From positions 1-64,000 of the forward strand of contig CAJNOJ010000236.1 in assembly GCA_905250025.1 (NCBI GenBank): a stretch of DNA of 64,000 bases, read 5' to 3'. The translations under genes were made by a program, and so were the position numbers. Of this stretch, positions 48,801 through 60,410 are shown piece by piece. The notes beneath the pieces were generated by a model. The model ran no database searches, was not told where the DNA came from, and worked only from the letters and a program-made list of their open reading frames with translations. The number at the start of each line of letters is the position of its first letter. Position 1 is the stretch's first letter. Origin of the DNA: Adineta ricciae. Its lineage: Eukaryota; Rotifera; Eurotatoria; Adinetida; Adinetidae.

Positions 48801-49700
48801 CTTATCTCGAATAAAATGGATTAAAATGATTTAATACTATCGTTCATTATTGCGGCTGGACTTTATGCCTAGTCCAATCGTCACCGATCAGTCACAAGAG
48901 AGTAAAACCAGATGACACTGCCGTCTGTTTGTAATTTGGAAAAAATTCTTGATTGTAATGATAAAACTATTTCTTTCTAGAAATTTTTCGTGTAAGTGAA
49001 GTAGCAAAAGATTTGAGTTTTCACATCAACCACAACGAAATTTTAAGCTTCATTTGATTTGGTAAAATTAACATGAGTAAAACCTATTATTTAGCATTTT
49101 TTGTGTTATTATATTAGGGAGAAATGCAGCTTGTATCGAAATCACACCACGATTATTTCAGAAATTGACTAATTTTAAAACTCTATTAGATTCGATAGAT
49201 ATCTATATATATTTAAAATATTCAATGTTTCAATCGAATCTTTTTAGTTTAAATCGCGTCTTCTATCTTTATGAGCTCAGCGTATGTGTTGTACTGTCTA
49301 TGCATCAATCAACAATTCACGAAGCATAAAACAACCACTGCCAAGATCTGTACCCTCAGCGACAGTGATTGACAACATCAGCAGAAAGATTAAGATCTTG
49401 AACAAGGATGGCATATCATTAATGAAACACTGATTGATTCATACTAGCAAAATATAAACGATAACCTTGATTAAAATAACATTTATGTAGCTAAAACTCA
49501 CGGCTGCTTGCGTTCCCAATCACACTCAGAAAAGGTGAATAATACTAATCATATGATAACAAACAATGAATTAATAAGCAGATGGCAAAACAGAAATTAA
49601 TCATTATTTGCCTCAAAAGAATATCGAATGGAATAAGGTTACTAATACGAAAGTCTGTATTGGGCATAAAACAACAATGCCCACAGCAAAACACCATTAA
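48801..49700. other. intergenic, nothing recognised
   Basis: AT-rich sequence before a retroelement fossil. I could not identify coding exons or element ends. Confidence 0.35.
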
Positions 49701-50640
49701 TTAATGGGTCGAATACCAATGATCGTTCGAATAAAACACCACGATCAGTTGATTTGGCTCATGATTATAACCTATTAAATACCAATGGTCTTGTTGTCAG
49801 TAATATTTCAATGATAAATAACGAATCAATGAATGAGAACAAGGAAAAGAGCCAGGTCGAACAATTCGGCACGGAGACCGCCGGCTCCGCTCAGAAACAG
49901 CGAGTTTCCTCAGGGATTTTGTTGGGAATTCACGGAATCCTGCTTCAGGAGCCATCGCCCTGGGAAGGATTGAATCTTTGAAATCGGTACAGTTAAAATA
50001 CAAACCAACTAAGGATTTCATTAACACGAACGAAATAAAAACTGGAAAGCACAATGTAATTATACACTATAATGACATCGACACACTGATAAGTAATGGC
50101 ATTAATCTAACGAATAATAATTGAAATAATGAGAGGAATATTAATATTATCAACTGTAATCGATGTAATGATCACACACATAATAAAGTTGTCAATGATA
50201 AACATGCCATTCATAATGATGATAATAGGATTAACATCGTTTGAAGTTATTTAGGTTATAAATCACACATCTCCAGAGTAAAATTCACAAAATTACCGAG
50301 AAAAACAAATATCAATTTGAGAATTGCTTTCAAAAAGAACTAGATCATTTTAGTGGCAGCAAGAAAGGAGACAACGAGAGTAGGAGTGGCTGAAACAACT
50401 GATAAAAGAATGAAACAACATATTGATAGTATTAGTAAGAACCATTCTGCATATGGCAACCTGTTGAATCACCATAGAACAGCCAGTTACAAATTCCTAC
50501 TTGAAGAGCCCACCATCGTTGCACATGAAAACAACAACAAGAAAGCAGAAATAAAAGAAACATCACTCATCAAGAAGTTCAATAAGGATTCTCCTAACTA
50601 AGGCTGAAAGAAAAAATGTCTAATATGCAAAACATCAGAA
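49700..50640 (+). mobile_element. degraded retroelement fossil, probably Penelope-like
   Basis: Fragmented plus-strand frames. The best piece (50356-50601) has a texture like the GIY-YIG endonuclease end of Penelope-like elements: KRMKQHIDSISKNHSAYGNL, then LLNHHRT and EIKETSLIKKFN. The rest is too decayed to assign, and there are several breaks. No complete reverse transcriptase or terminal repeat is visible. Family assignment is tentative, and the age looks old because of the decay. Penelope-like (Athena) elements are a known component of bdelloid accessory and subtelomeric DNA. Confidence 0.4.
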
Positions 50641-50708
50641 ACGCGAACGGTACTAATTTTCAAAGCTAGGTATGCTGAGAACAGTATAGTTTGAAAATAT
50701 GAATCATC

Positions 50709-50733
50709 TTCACCCTCACCCTCACCCCATCCT
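50709..50733 (-). repeat. short telomere-like (GGGTGA)n tract
   Basis: On the minus strand three GGGTGA-type units follow GGATG. Another two lie near 51548-51562 (GAGGGTGAGGGG on the plus strand), and a G-rich run (GGGGGTGGGG) lies at about 50771-50780. They are too few to be a telomere. Confidence 0.35.
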
Positions 50734-51011
50734 TTTTTTCACAAGCTTACATTTGGTATAAAATTGTAGATGGGGGTGGGGAGTGTTACTGTTGTCTTTT
50801 ATGGTCGGCAAGGGAGCATAATGGTTATTTAACACTCTGTATAAGATTCATTCTAACAAGGACATTCAATATAGATCAGCCTCGTTAAAACATCCATCCT
50901 GATTCTTTTTCAAAAGCGTTTATTCTGGGTGAAATTAGTTGGAATCATAATGTGAGGAAAAAATTGCCAGATTAAAAAAAGTAAAACAGTTCATTCAGAA
51001 ACAGGATCTCT

Positions 51012-51179
51012 TCATTTTTTATGTCCAGGTCCATGACCATGTCCGTGTCCGTGTCCGTGTCCACCGCCTCTTTCATTACTATCATTACTTCCACGACGTT
51101 GATGACCAGGTGGGCCACCATGAGGATGAGAATTTCTTTTTTCTGAACCCTTAAGAAGGCCACCACAACAATTTCCCAT
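51012..51179 (-). CDS. small 55-aa protein: MGNCC acylation signal plus His-Gly repeat
   Basis: A complete frame starting MGNCCGGLLKGSEKR and ending GPGHKK. Gly2 within MGNCC matches an N-myristoylation signal, and Cys4-Cys5 next to it match dual palmitoylation, as in many membrane-tethered signalling proteins. The middle is Pro/Gly/His-rich (HPHGGPPGHQRRG), and residues about 40-53 are a GHGHGHGHGH repeat, suggesting metal (Zn, Cu or Ni) binding. Codon choice in the repeat varies (GGA with CAC or CAT). The repeat can also be read in an overlapping frame, which I reject because that frame lacks the MGNCC start. It could be a complete gene or the first exon of a larger one. No partner exon was seen downstream. 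Predicted location is the inner face of the plasma membrane. Confidence 0.5.
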   Translation of the reverse strand: MGNCCGGLLKGSEKRNSHPHGGPPGHQRRGSNDSNERGGGHGHGHGHGHGPGHKK

Positions 51180-51510
51180 TTTTGTCAATGTTTTTTTGAT
51201 CAGTAGTGAGTTTGAAAAGTTGCCTTAGTTGATGAAAACAATCAATAGAATAATTCATGTTGCAACGCCTTAAATACGAACGAGAAAAACAATCTGGCGT
51301 AATTTAGTTGTTGTCAAGGTAAATACTGCATTAAAAAAGTAGAAATTTTTTCGCTCTACACTCAAAAAATGCCACCCACTTATCTGACACGTGGATTTCG
51401 ATTTGAATAACATATTTCGAAGTTATTTAGTATAATCGTACGATCGAAATTATTTTAATTTTTTTCAAATAGGCTTCTAAATTGTAAAACTGAATACAGA
51501 AAATCATTAA

Positions 51511-51765
51511 TTATACGATATGTTGCCAATGAATAGCAACTAACGCTAGTTGAGGGTGAGGGGAAAACTGCATGGTATATACATACTCCTCATCGTTACG
51601 ACACACCTTTAAGGTGGTATTTCGACATTGTGCTTCTGGTATCTCAGAAACTATGACAGTTGAAATTGGCGAGCCTGTTGAACAAGAAAGCCATCCAAAT
51701 TGATCTCGCCGTACTGAATTCATAAGCATTTTTCTTTTAAGAGTCCAGGCGTACAATGGGCACAT
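51511..51765 (-). CDS. unrecognised 84-codon coding fragment
   Basis: A frame with plausible extracellular texture: SVRRDQFGWLSCSTGSPIST, EIPEAQCRNTTLKVCRND, then EYVYTMQFSPHPQ. Three cysteines and an N-glycosylation site (NTT) suggest a secreted or extracellular domain. There is no signal peptide, so it would be a 3' exon or a relic. I found no matching upstream exon with confidence. Family unknown. Confidence 0.3.
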   Translation of the reverse strand: MCPLYAWTLKRKMLMNSVRRDQFGWLSCSTGSPISTVIVSEIPEAQCRNTTLKVCRNDEEYVYTMQFSPHPQLALVAIHWQHIV

Positions 51766-52020
51766 TCTTCATTCATATATGTACTCGAATAGTCAAAGCT
51801 CAAACGGATAACCCATAAATACCGTATTGTGTATGTTTTCCCATGAATAGTACGACCTAAAATAGATGAGAACACTGATTAGATAAAATAATCATTGAAT
51901 GGTGGAGCTTTGACAAATTATATGTGAAATAAAGCGTATGCTCTAATATATTTTATATAAAATCATTTAAATCAAGTTATAAATATAATTTTGCCCTTAT
52001 ATCTATTGTTTTTCTTTCTA

Positions 52021-54485
52021 ATGGATTCTGCTGCAGGTAAATAGTTAGAAGAATTTGTTTCGATTTATTTTTAAATGATAGTGATATTCCCTTCTGATAA
52101 AAGAACTACACGCATTGAGCGACGAGCATATGCCAAATAGTTTAGTTTGAATTCTATGCAATAATTAATTTCGTTATAAACTAAATTAAATGAAATAAAT
52201 TTTGTTCTTTTTTTCCATAAAGGAATTTATGTGGTATTTTTTATTTGTATCATTGTTTCAATCAATGGTCGAATTATACCATTATCCAAACATACTAATT
52301 CAATGTCAGCAATTGACACAGTAACAAATACTGATTTTTCAATTATTTCAAAAAATAATCTAAGAAAAAATGGATGGGATAATTGGGAAGAACCATCAAC
52401 TGGTCCTCCTGAAGAAGGTACATCTGTATGTTATCCACTTGTTGGATGTTTTGATAATGATCCTCCATTTGATTATGCTGGCTTGGAAGTACCACAAGAT
52501 CCATCGATAATTAAAACAAGTTTTCTTCTATTTACTTCTTCACAAGCAACAAATCCTGAAATACTTGAATATGATAAAAATGATAAAACAATTATAGATT
52601 CTAAGTTCAATAGTTCACAATGGCTAAGAATTATTGTTCATGGTTTTACAAATAATCGACATAGTTCTTGGATTCCACGATTAACTGAAGAATTACTTAA
52701 ATTGAAGGATGTAATAGATCAATTCTTATTGTAAATTTTTAGAGTTTTGATTGAAATGATTTAGGATGAAACATCTGCCGTATTGGTTGTAGATTGGGGT
52801 AATGGAGCAAAATTTCCATTTTATAATAAAGCTGCAGCAAATATTCGATTGGTTGGAAAGCAAATATCTTTACTTTTAAAGAAAATGAAAACACTAAAAA
52901 AATTATCCTATGACAAAATACATTGTATCGGTATGTTCAATAAAATCATCTTTTTTTATTATTATTTTTTGAAAAAAACTAATTTTTTCTTTCAAAGGCC
53001 ATAGCTTGGGTGCACATACATGTGGATATGCGTCAAATGGAATAAATAATCAAATAGGCCGTATAACGGGCCTCGATCCCGCCGGACCATTTTTTGAAGG
53101 CAAACCTATTACTGTTCGTCTCGATCAAAAAGATGGCAAATTTGTTGATGTAATTCACACAAACACAGAAATTGCATTGGGTATTGGCTTGGGATCAAAA
53201 GATCCATCTGGTCACATTGATTTTTATGTTAATGGTGGTAAACAACAGCCAGGTTGTCCATCGACGTAAATATTATTTATCTTTTCAATAAAAAAAAAAG
53301 TCGATTTTTATAAACAATTTTCTTTGTTTCCTAGTGTTGCAGGACTTATTGGTGGATTACTGCCTGGACAAACTGAAAGTAAAATTCAATGTTTTAATGA
53401 GTTTATAGAATAGAATAATTTTTTAGGTGGATTTGAACAATCATCATGTTCTCATAGTAAGTAAGAATAACATTAGCAAATAAACAATCTACTTTTTTTA
53501 AGGTCGTTCACATGGATATTTTATTGAATCTATTCAGTAAATATTAAAGATTTATCTACGCTAAAAAAAGAAGTATTGCATCATTTTAATTTTAGTTCTC
53601 AATGTCCATATACAGCATATCCATGTCAAGATTTTGTATTAGAATATTTTATTATTTATTAAAATCTTAATTTTCAACGAGATTTTTTCTTAGGATAGTT
53701 TTCGTAAAGGACAATGTCTTTCATGTGAAACATTGGGTTGTTCTCAAATGGGTAAGAATTACTAAATGATAAAAATTATCTCATTTATTACTTTGTTAAA
53801 TAAGGTTTTTATGCAAAAGATTCAGTCAATCGTGGTAATATGTATTTATCTACGAAGAGTAATTCACCATTTTGTGGTAAAAGAAAAATATCTCATAAAT
53901 TATTTTTAATGTAATTATTTAAATATGAATAGGTCATCATTATTATATTGAACTTTCACTTAACGAAAATATGATGAAAACAATTGGAGAAATTCATGTT
54001 TCGCTTTATTCAAATTATGAATTATTAACAAATCTGAGCATGACTCACAAGTAAGACAAAGAAATCTATACAAAAGAAAAAGTATTTAGTTCTTATTAGA
54101 TCAAATGTGGAAATAAAAGGTGGTAATATCCTTCGGCATGTATTTAGTTCGGATATTGATTATAACAATATTGATTATGCTATCATTTATTTCTATAAAG
54201 GAAAATCTTGTTCGTTAATCAAATATTTCATCTTTTATTTTTACATAAAAATATAATCTTTTTTAATCTTAGTATTTAATATGGGTGGACCATACGCTAA
54301 CGATATTCGTATATCTGATCTTCAAGTAAAATCAACTGATGGAAGTTTAATGTATGTTTATCATTGACTGTTTTAATTATCACTCGTTTAATATTATTTC
54401 TAGCAATGGCGCCATATGTGATTCGAATACTACAATATCATCTTTTACTGAATATACATTACTTTTCAATCGTTTCCATAAATGA
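52021..54485 (+). CDS. pancreatic-type triacylglycerol lipase with PLAT domain
   Basis: About ten exons. A tentative first exon (52021-52036, MDSAA) joins in phase to 52223-52710, forming a signal peptide ([16 protein letters not shown]). Next are 52765-52930 and 52998-53265, then short exons to the TGA at 54483-54485. Lipase landmarks: [15 protein letters not shown] with VCYPLVGCF, oxyanion region IIVHGFTNN, nucleophile elbow [10 protein letters not shown], Asp in TGLDPAGP, and His in [15 protein letters not shown]-terminal PLAT/LH2 beta-sandwich follows ([32 protein letters not shown]). The catalytic Ser-Asp-His triad is complete. It should be a secreted neutral lipase or phospholipase. The coding exons and introns are visibly more AT-rich than other genes here. 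Confidence 0.9.
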
Positions 54486-55235
54486 AAAATAAATTCATTT
54501 TATCTTCGTGTCGGATTCGATCGGTATCTCCTATACGTAAATCCAATGTTTTTGAAAAATCCTTTAATTTATCCTAAATACCATTGGTTTTACCTATTTT
54601 CTTTCTGACACGTTAAAAAAGATAATAAATATGGGAAAAAGTTGTCCGTTTTATTATATTTCGTTCTTACTTAAATTCTACAAAGTGTTAAACAACCATT
54701 ATGACCTTCTCCTCTCCTTCCTGACCCCAAGAGAAGATACTATCCCCAGCAATTTTATATCAAAATGAATGCTCGCGGTAAACTGCATATAGAGGTATGA
54801 TTAGAGAAGGTACAGTTTGTAACATTATTACGATGCTAGACTCGACACATCAATTTGTCATACATAACACAGCATCATGTCAATAGAAACAATACAAATA
54901 ATCTTTTTACATACTCAAATTGTCTGTTCATAGGTTGTATTTTTCATTACTATACGTTTTATTAAATATGAAGTGTATTAGAGTAATATGTCACGTATTT
55001 TGCGAAGTTCTCATTTACTAATGCTGTGTTTAACTATCACATAGTACGTACACGAGCTGAATAACATGTTTATTGGGAATTGTAAAAAGTCTTACTGTCG
55101 ATATATAGTTTAACTAAGAAACAGAGTCTAAGATTCCATGAGAAAAAGTTTTACAAAATATCAACGAATGATTTATTAAAAATGGTGAGCTAGCCGATCA
55201 AATTATTCTCCAATAAAAGTTTACGAACAACAAAA
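54486..55235. other. convergent 3' intergenic region
   Basis: AATAAA just after the lipase stop (54488-54493) is its likely poly(A) signal. The remainder has no exon or repeat that I can support. Confidence 0.45.
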
Positions 55236-56291
55236 TCATGTTTCTGTCGATGATTTATTTGTAATTTCGATATTAAGTTGCGTACATTCTTTTTCTTCGA
55301 TTTGTTTAACATCGAAGAGAAAACCTGGTGTAACCCATCGGCCACAGGAGCATTTCAAACCATTTAGATCATAATGCCCAACAGTCGTTGAACAACTGGG
55401 ACATTTTATCGAATTACTATGTCGATTTTCCGGTGTGTCAATCTGGGTCATTAGCCAATCTAGACAATGGGTAAAAATGGTTTCTTCACATTCTTTGTCT
55501 GTCGGCAGTTTCAAGCATCGATCGCTTCCGTATTTCATGAACCAATCGAATAACCCAATGCCTTTGGAGTGTCGGGACACATCTGCATTAGTAAATAATT
55601 CTTTGCGACACTGTCGACATAGATACGTTTTGATAACTGTGCATTGTGCGTGACCATGGGGAAGTGCGAAAGCTTGACGATATTGTTGACGAAGAGTATT
55701 CTTTGCATCAACACCATTCATTTCAGTGTCATAATCGAGATAAATAGCGCGCGCACGTTCAAATTGAAATCCTCGATACAAATCATGGTTCACATCTAAT
55801 TGATGGTTCATTTGTTCAAATAGATATAACTGAGCAGCAAAACTAAGGTTTGGATGAACGACCGGACGTGCAGCTGTGAGACGTTTCAATGCGACATCAG
55901 CAGATAGCTTATATCGACGCATGAGCCACATGCATGCAATAGTAGCACTGCGGGAGACGCCTTAAATGGTAGAAGTGAATAGAAATTTTATGAGAAAATA
56001 GAACGAACCAGCAAGACAATGAATAAGAACATTGTTCGTTTCATTTTCAGCCAATGCATTGGATATAAAGTCATAACAGGCATCAAATTCAATTAGTAAA
56101 TCAGTTGTTTCAACGTCTTCAACACGGATATGTTTGCGAGTATATTTACCATTGATATCAGTTGGTAAATCTGAATTAATCACGCTTAAAATATGAGTGA
56201 TATTGAGTCTATCTAAAGCAATAATGTTTATCATTGCATCAAAATCCCCAAGCCATATACGATCATCGATGAGATCTGCACTGAACTCCAT
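55236..56291 (-). CDS. DUSP12: dual-specificity phosphatase DUSP12/YVH1
   Basis: Two exons (56291-56009, 55960-55236), 335 aa against 340 in human. The phosphatase half has RIWLGDFDAM, the loop Asp region VEDVETTDLL, and the P-loop HCLAGVSRSAT, which is split by the intron between Ala and Gly. The C-terminal zinc half has CRQCRKELF, IKCPSCSTTVGHYDLNGLKC and CGRWVTPGF, exactly the YVH1 pattern. YVH1 proteins release Mrt4 during 60S ribosome assembly through the zinc domain and also act as protein phosphatases. The intron has a GTTCGT donor rather than GTAAGT. An extra stretch around residues 200-260 carries an insert relative to what I recall of vertebrate DUSP12. Confidence 0.92.
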
Positions 56292-56421
56292 TCCTATCTT
56301 TCAAGAGATTAACAATCTACAAAAAAGACCTGAGAGCATTAGTCGTATAGTTATGATTTATTTCCGAATGAAACATCTTTTATAAATAAAAGAAAAATGA
56401 AGTCTTTATTATTTGAATTGA

Positions 56422-56778
56422 TTAATTGAAAATATCCGTTTCTAATTGCCACTCATTTTTTCCTTCAGCAATACGTTTCCAAACGACCTGATAATTTCCT
56501 TGACCAAGTGAATGTTTATACGAGCTGGTTTCAATCAATCGATCATGCCCAGCTTCGATTACAGTGCCTGTTGTAAGACAAAGATTATCAACACCGACAT
56601 CGCGTGCACCTTGCCAAAATTGTTTGATATGTTCGCGTCCTTCATATTTATTTTTGTCTGCAGGAAATAGTCGTCCATTCGGTGTATAAAGGTTGGCTAA
56701 TTCACCGATTTTTCCGCTATTGAAAAGCTGCTCAAACTGACGGTTTGCTGTATCAATCGTTTCGAATGGTGTAGACAT
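56422..56778 (-). CDS. NTF2-like (SnoaL/DUF4440-type) small protein
   Basis: A single-exon 118-aa protein. The order of elements fits an NTF2-like cone fold: an N-terminal helix (FETIDTANRQFEQLFNSG), ELANLYTPNGRLFP, a helix (GREHIKQFWQGARD), then strands (NLCLTTGTVIEAGHD, YQVVWKRIAEGKNEWQLETD). Relatives in bacteria and eukaryotes include ketosteroid-isomerase-like enzymes and association domains. The activity here is unknown. It starts 130 bases beyond the DUSP12 start on the same strand. Lack of introns fits a short gene but also transfer from bacteria. AATAAA lies only a few bases past the stop. Confidence 0.75.
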   Translation of the reverse strand: MSTPFETIDTANRQFEQLFNSGKIGELANLYTPNGRLFPADKNKYEGREHIKQFWQGARDVGVDNLCLTTGTVIEAGHDRLIETSSYKHSLGQGNYQVVWKRIAEGKNEWQLETDIFN

Positions 56779-57261
56779 GGTTTTTTGCTCTATTAAACTG
56801 AGTCCGGAGAAAGCCTCTACTTATATGACTTGCACGCATCATCGACTATTTGTTTTAAAAAATAGGTTTATCTTGTTTTTTTCTCGCTCAGTACTCATAG
56901 AGATACACAAATTTGACGATATGTAGGTAGCTTTTTTACGCTTCGATGAACTTTTGCAACAAAAATAAAGGTTAGATTTCGTTATCAACATCCGACATGA
57001 GTTTTATACTACAAAATCAATCAAAATTAAAGAAACAGAAAGCAATAAGTAATTGTTTTAGTGCATTATAAATCAGTTTTTAAAATAATACGAAGAAGGA
57101 TCTCTTCATTGATATGTACAAAGAGACTATATTTACAAAGACTTTGAACGCTAAGCGAATAGAAACCATCGATAAAAAAAATGAAAGATGTCTGATAATA
57201 AAAATGAAATAAAAAGAAACTTTTCAAATGTTGTTTTCATCATTTTTGATATTGACTGAGA
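56779..57261. other. intergenic, nothing recognised
   Basis: Upstream region of the NTF2-like gene and 3' end of the RUN-domain gene. No exon seen. Confidence 0.4.
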
Positions 57262-59067
57262 TTATTTAACAGTTACTTTCGCAGATAGGTGTTGACTAGA
57301 TCTGTTTAGAGCTGTATTTTCTTTTTCAGGAGTAGTTGTAGTTACTGTTTGTACTTGCTTTTGTTGATCTTCTTCATCGCTTAATGATGTTACCGACGAA
57401 ATCATTTCAGGACTTGATAGGGATTTGAGTTCAGGAGCCAAATCGTTCTGAGGATTGAGAAGATTCGAGGAAAGTTTACGAACGAGTTCATATTGATCAT
57501 CATCGGTATTGGTAGTAGTGATCGATTGACTGGAACGATTGGATGAAGAAGAAATCGAATCAGTGGACGACCTTTTATTGATCGATCCTTCGAGTTCAAT
57601 GGAAAGCGTTCTACTGAGAAATAGAATTACGGAGAAAGACGTTTGGCTTGTCATTGAGCAAAACTTACGAGTCATTGACAGGTGTGGGTTTTTGGCTGTC
57701 TGATGTCGAGAGATTTTTGGGTGGGGTGTTGGAATCAACATACTGAGTTTTCTTGCGGCGAAGTTCGACTTCATCTCGAGCAGTTCGTCTATTTAAAGAG
57801 AACAATAAATTGAAATGTTCTATGATTGGATACGTACAATTCGAGTTGAAGTTCAAGAATGATGTTTTCCATCTGTAGGACTTCACTTTCTCGTTCACCT
57901 TGCAGAGTGTCATATCGAACTTTCAATTGATGCAATTCTCGATCACGATGTCTGAGCAGCTCTTCAAAATATTTCTAAAAGAACGGAAAAAGTTATTCGA
58001 AACCGATCAGTATCCGACTTACTCTCTGTTCAACTTCGAGTTTGTGTTTCTCTAACGCAATCACCCCACAATCTGCCGAATTCATCGACGATGGTTGTTT
58101 ATTTTCTTCATTACTAATCTGACCTGTAAATAATGGTTTCATTCTAAATGAACAATTAAACTTTCGTACGGAAAACAATCTAAATATCTTCGTTTTACTG
58201 TTTGGGTTTATAAGATAGAAATGGCGTCAGATCGATAACATCAATTTCGGAATCATTCATCATGATTGGTGCGATAATCGGACCGTCTTGTTTGAAACAA
58301 AAACTGAAATCTAGTGTATTCAAAGCCGCTAATTGATCACATATAATGAATGCTTGAGATGAAGTCATAATCGAATCATCGTGATAGTATTTTCTAAACG
58401 AAATCAAAGGTAATGTGTGTTTCGATGAGGTCGATGAGAATCATACCGGACAAGATGACAATCGGATATGACTAGTTTCAAAAGTTCAGATAATTTCTTT
58501 TCCATTAAAGCAAATTTAAGCCATGCTCGACCCTAAAAACGAGCAAGATATGAAAAATTCAATGGATATCACAATTATCGTACTTTGTCCCTTGCACATC
58601 GGGAATTCGATACTTCTTCCACTCGCTCAATAACTGAAAGGTAGAAGTGAATGGTTGGCAATGAAATACTTGAGTTTAGTCTTACTTGACTGGCGACAAG
58701 AACCAATACATGCCGGTCGAATAAAATCCCAGAAATATGATCGACTAGTTAACCAACTTCCTATAAAACTAGATATGAAACTCTTTGCTGATGAAGAAAA
58801 TCTGTTTTGTTTTACCTCGCATACGAAAACTAAGAATGCGCTCGAGTACGAGAATAAAATTAGTCACATCTCTACTTCGATCGTCCAGCACGGGCGCAAC
58901 TGGTGTTGATGAAGATTGATCAATCAATGTATTCAACGTCAATCTAATAAAATATCTGATTTCTTCACATTTTTAATGCAGTATAAACAACATTACTTGA
59001 TCAAGCAAAGTAGATTTGCTTTTTCTCGTTCGATATTTACACTTCCATCAACGATTAATGTGGCCAT
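57262..59067 (-). CDS. RUNDC3: RUN-domain protein of the RUNDC3 family
   Basis: About ten exons from MATLIVDGSVNIEREKAN (exon 1: 59067-58997) to the TAA at 57262. The RUN domain reads VTNFILVLERILSFRM, SWLTSRSYFWDFIRPAC, VEEVSNSRCARDKGRAW, LKFALMEKKLSELL, then IDLTPFLSYK after LDFSFCFKQDG. A coiled coil follows: KYFEELLRHRDRELHQLK, ERESEVLQMENIILELQLE, the same layout as RUNDC3A/B (YLEELVRLRE, VILELQEQL in vertebrates). The C-terminal 150 residues are Ser/Thr-rich. RUNDC3A binds Rap2, and the family acts in vesicle or neuronal trafficking. The molecular role here is inferred by homology. Confidence 0.88.
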
Positions 59068-59400
59068 GTCTTATCTAAAAGTAAGTTCAAATTTTCGTCA
59101 TGAAAATCTGAAAAACAAACTAAATAAAGCAATTTTTTTTGTTTTCAAAGAAACGTAAAGGATCATCAATATTCTCCTTCATGTCTATGCATCTACGTTT
59201 TTCTCCCAGTTCGTCTGTTTCTCTTCTTCGCATTTGGTTTCTTGGAACCGACTTGTCAATCCATATCGTTCGACAGAAAAAACACGAATTCTTTTCACAA
59301 GACAAGGAAAAAACAGAAATAGATAAATCCATATGTACATACAAAGTTAAACATGAGATACTGACGAACAGGAATATGTATATATCTTATTTGAAACTTT
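59068..59400. other. short intergenic stretch
   Basis: Promoter side of RUNDC3 and 3' end of the RRM gene. The plus-strand frame over 59139-59609 is mostly the antisense of the RRM gene and is not coding. Confidence 0.45.
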
Positions 59401-60052
59401 CTAACGGTAGTAATTATTGTATCCTCCTCCTCCTCTACGTTGTTGGTTATAATTTCCATTACGTTGCTTCATATGGGAATGATCTTGATCGTTTCTATTA
59501 TATGGATGATACGAGTGTTGTTTTCGACGGTCAAATCTTTGTGGAGGCATTCGATCCTCGTATGAAAACTGTGACTGAGCTGGATAGTTATTACTATCAT
59601 GATTATTAGAAAACAGTGGGACTGGTAATGGTTGCTGCTGTTGCTGTGATGAATGCCAAGGAGCTGCGGAACGATGTAGTAATGAATCGTTCACATAGAG
59701 TTCTGGTGTGTAAGGTTCATTTGGATTATTATTAAAGTCTTTATTTGCAGAACGAGCTGCGAGACGTAACGGACGATTAAATAACGAAACATTTTCCATA
59801 ATAGCTTCAGCATATGGAACTGATTCTTCATGTTTGAAAGTGATAAAAGCAAATGATCGTCGTCCATCACGTTTGATTGTAACTGCTTCTAAGGGACCAC
59901 TCTGAAAGGCAAAAAACGCGAGATGGAATTGTAATATCAAAATAATTGATTCGTACTTGAAGAAACAGTTCGAAGAGCATTTCCTCCGTGACATGTTCGT
60001 GCAGATTTCCACAATACAGTGTTCGACGGTCTTTATTATCACGATGCGACAT
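59401..60052 (-). CDS. RBM7: RRM protein, RBM7/RBM11-like
   Basis: Two exons (60052-59957, 59901-59401), 198 aa. The RRM has RTLYCGNLHEHVTEEMLFEL (RNP2 region), the linker LQSGPLEAVTIKRD, RNP1 RRSFAFITFKHEESV and the end LFNRPLRLAARS. The TEExLFELF and FKHExSVPYA features match RBM7. RBM7 is the RNA-binding part of the nuclear exosome targeting (NEXT) complex. The C-terminal half is low-complexity: QQQQQ, then Arg/Gly/Tyr/Asn-rich (QQRRGGGGYNNYYR), which suits RNA-granule or splicing contacts. The single 55-nt intron splits the RRM after LFLQ. Vertebrate RBM7 also ends in an RS/Gly-rich tail, but the Gln run is local. Confidence 0.85.
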
Positions 60053-60410
60053 ATCTAAATCGGATAATTTGACATGAGATACAATGAAAACAAGATGATA
60101 AAAATGAAAAATGTCTTCTCTTGCTTATTTATTATTATTGACGTTCTTTCAACGGAGAGCCAATCGGAAGATCAGGTAACAGAAAAATTTTTGTTGCAAT
60201 TTAAAAAAGATTATTTTCAACTTTATAAAAATTTTTCCTTGACCATGAGAAAGAAATTCAAGGAGGAAAATTCTGAAAAAAAGGCATTGATCGTCATGCT
60301 CGATTTTCATTGGTTGACAGGCAACTGAGATGAATCATAAACACGCGATATAAACCCGGTCATACTATTTCTTATTATAAGTACAAAATAAAACTTTCTT
60401 TGAGAAAACA
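60053..60410. promoter_or_regulatory. divergent promoter interval, RBM7-like and ECM29
   Basis: Only 358 bases separate the start codons of two divergently transcribed, probably housekeeping genes, so this must hold both promoters or a bidirectional one. A chance frame at 60074-60328 lies inside it. No specific element could be named. Confidence 0.45.

Noticed and set aside
50972-51166. Minus-strand frame with a DTDTDTD run
   Set aside because: It is the alternate frame of the small MGNCC/His-Gly protein. The other frame has the better start and a meaningful motif.
59139-59609. 156-codon plus-strand frame
   Set aside because: It is largely antisense to the RGG/Gln-rich tail of the RRM protein and has no domain.
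60074-60328. Plus-strand frame with a signal-like start between RBM7-like and ECM29
   Set aside because: Lys/Phe-rich low-complexity reading of AT-rich promoter DNA, with no homology or partner exon.
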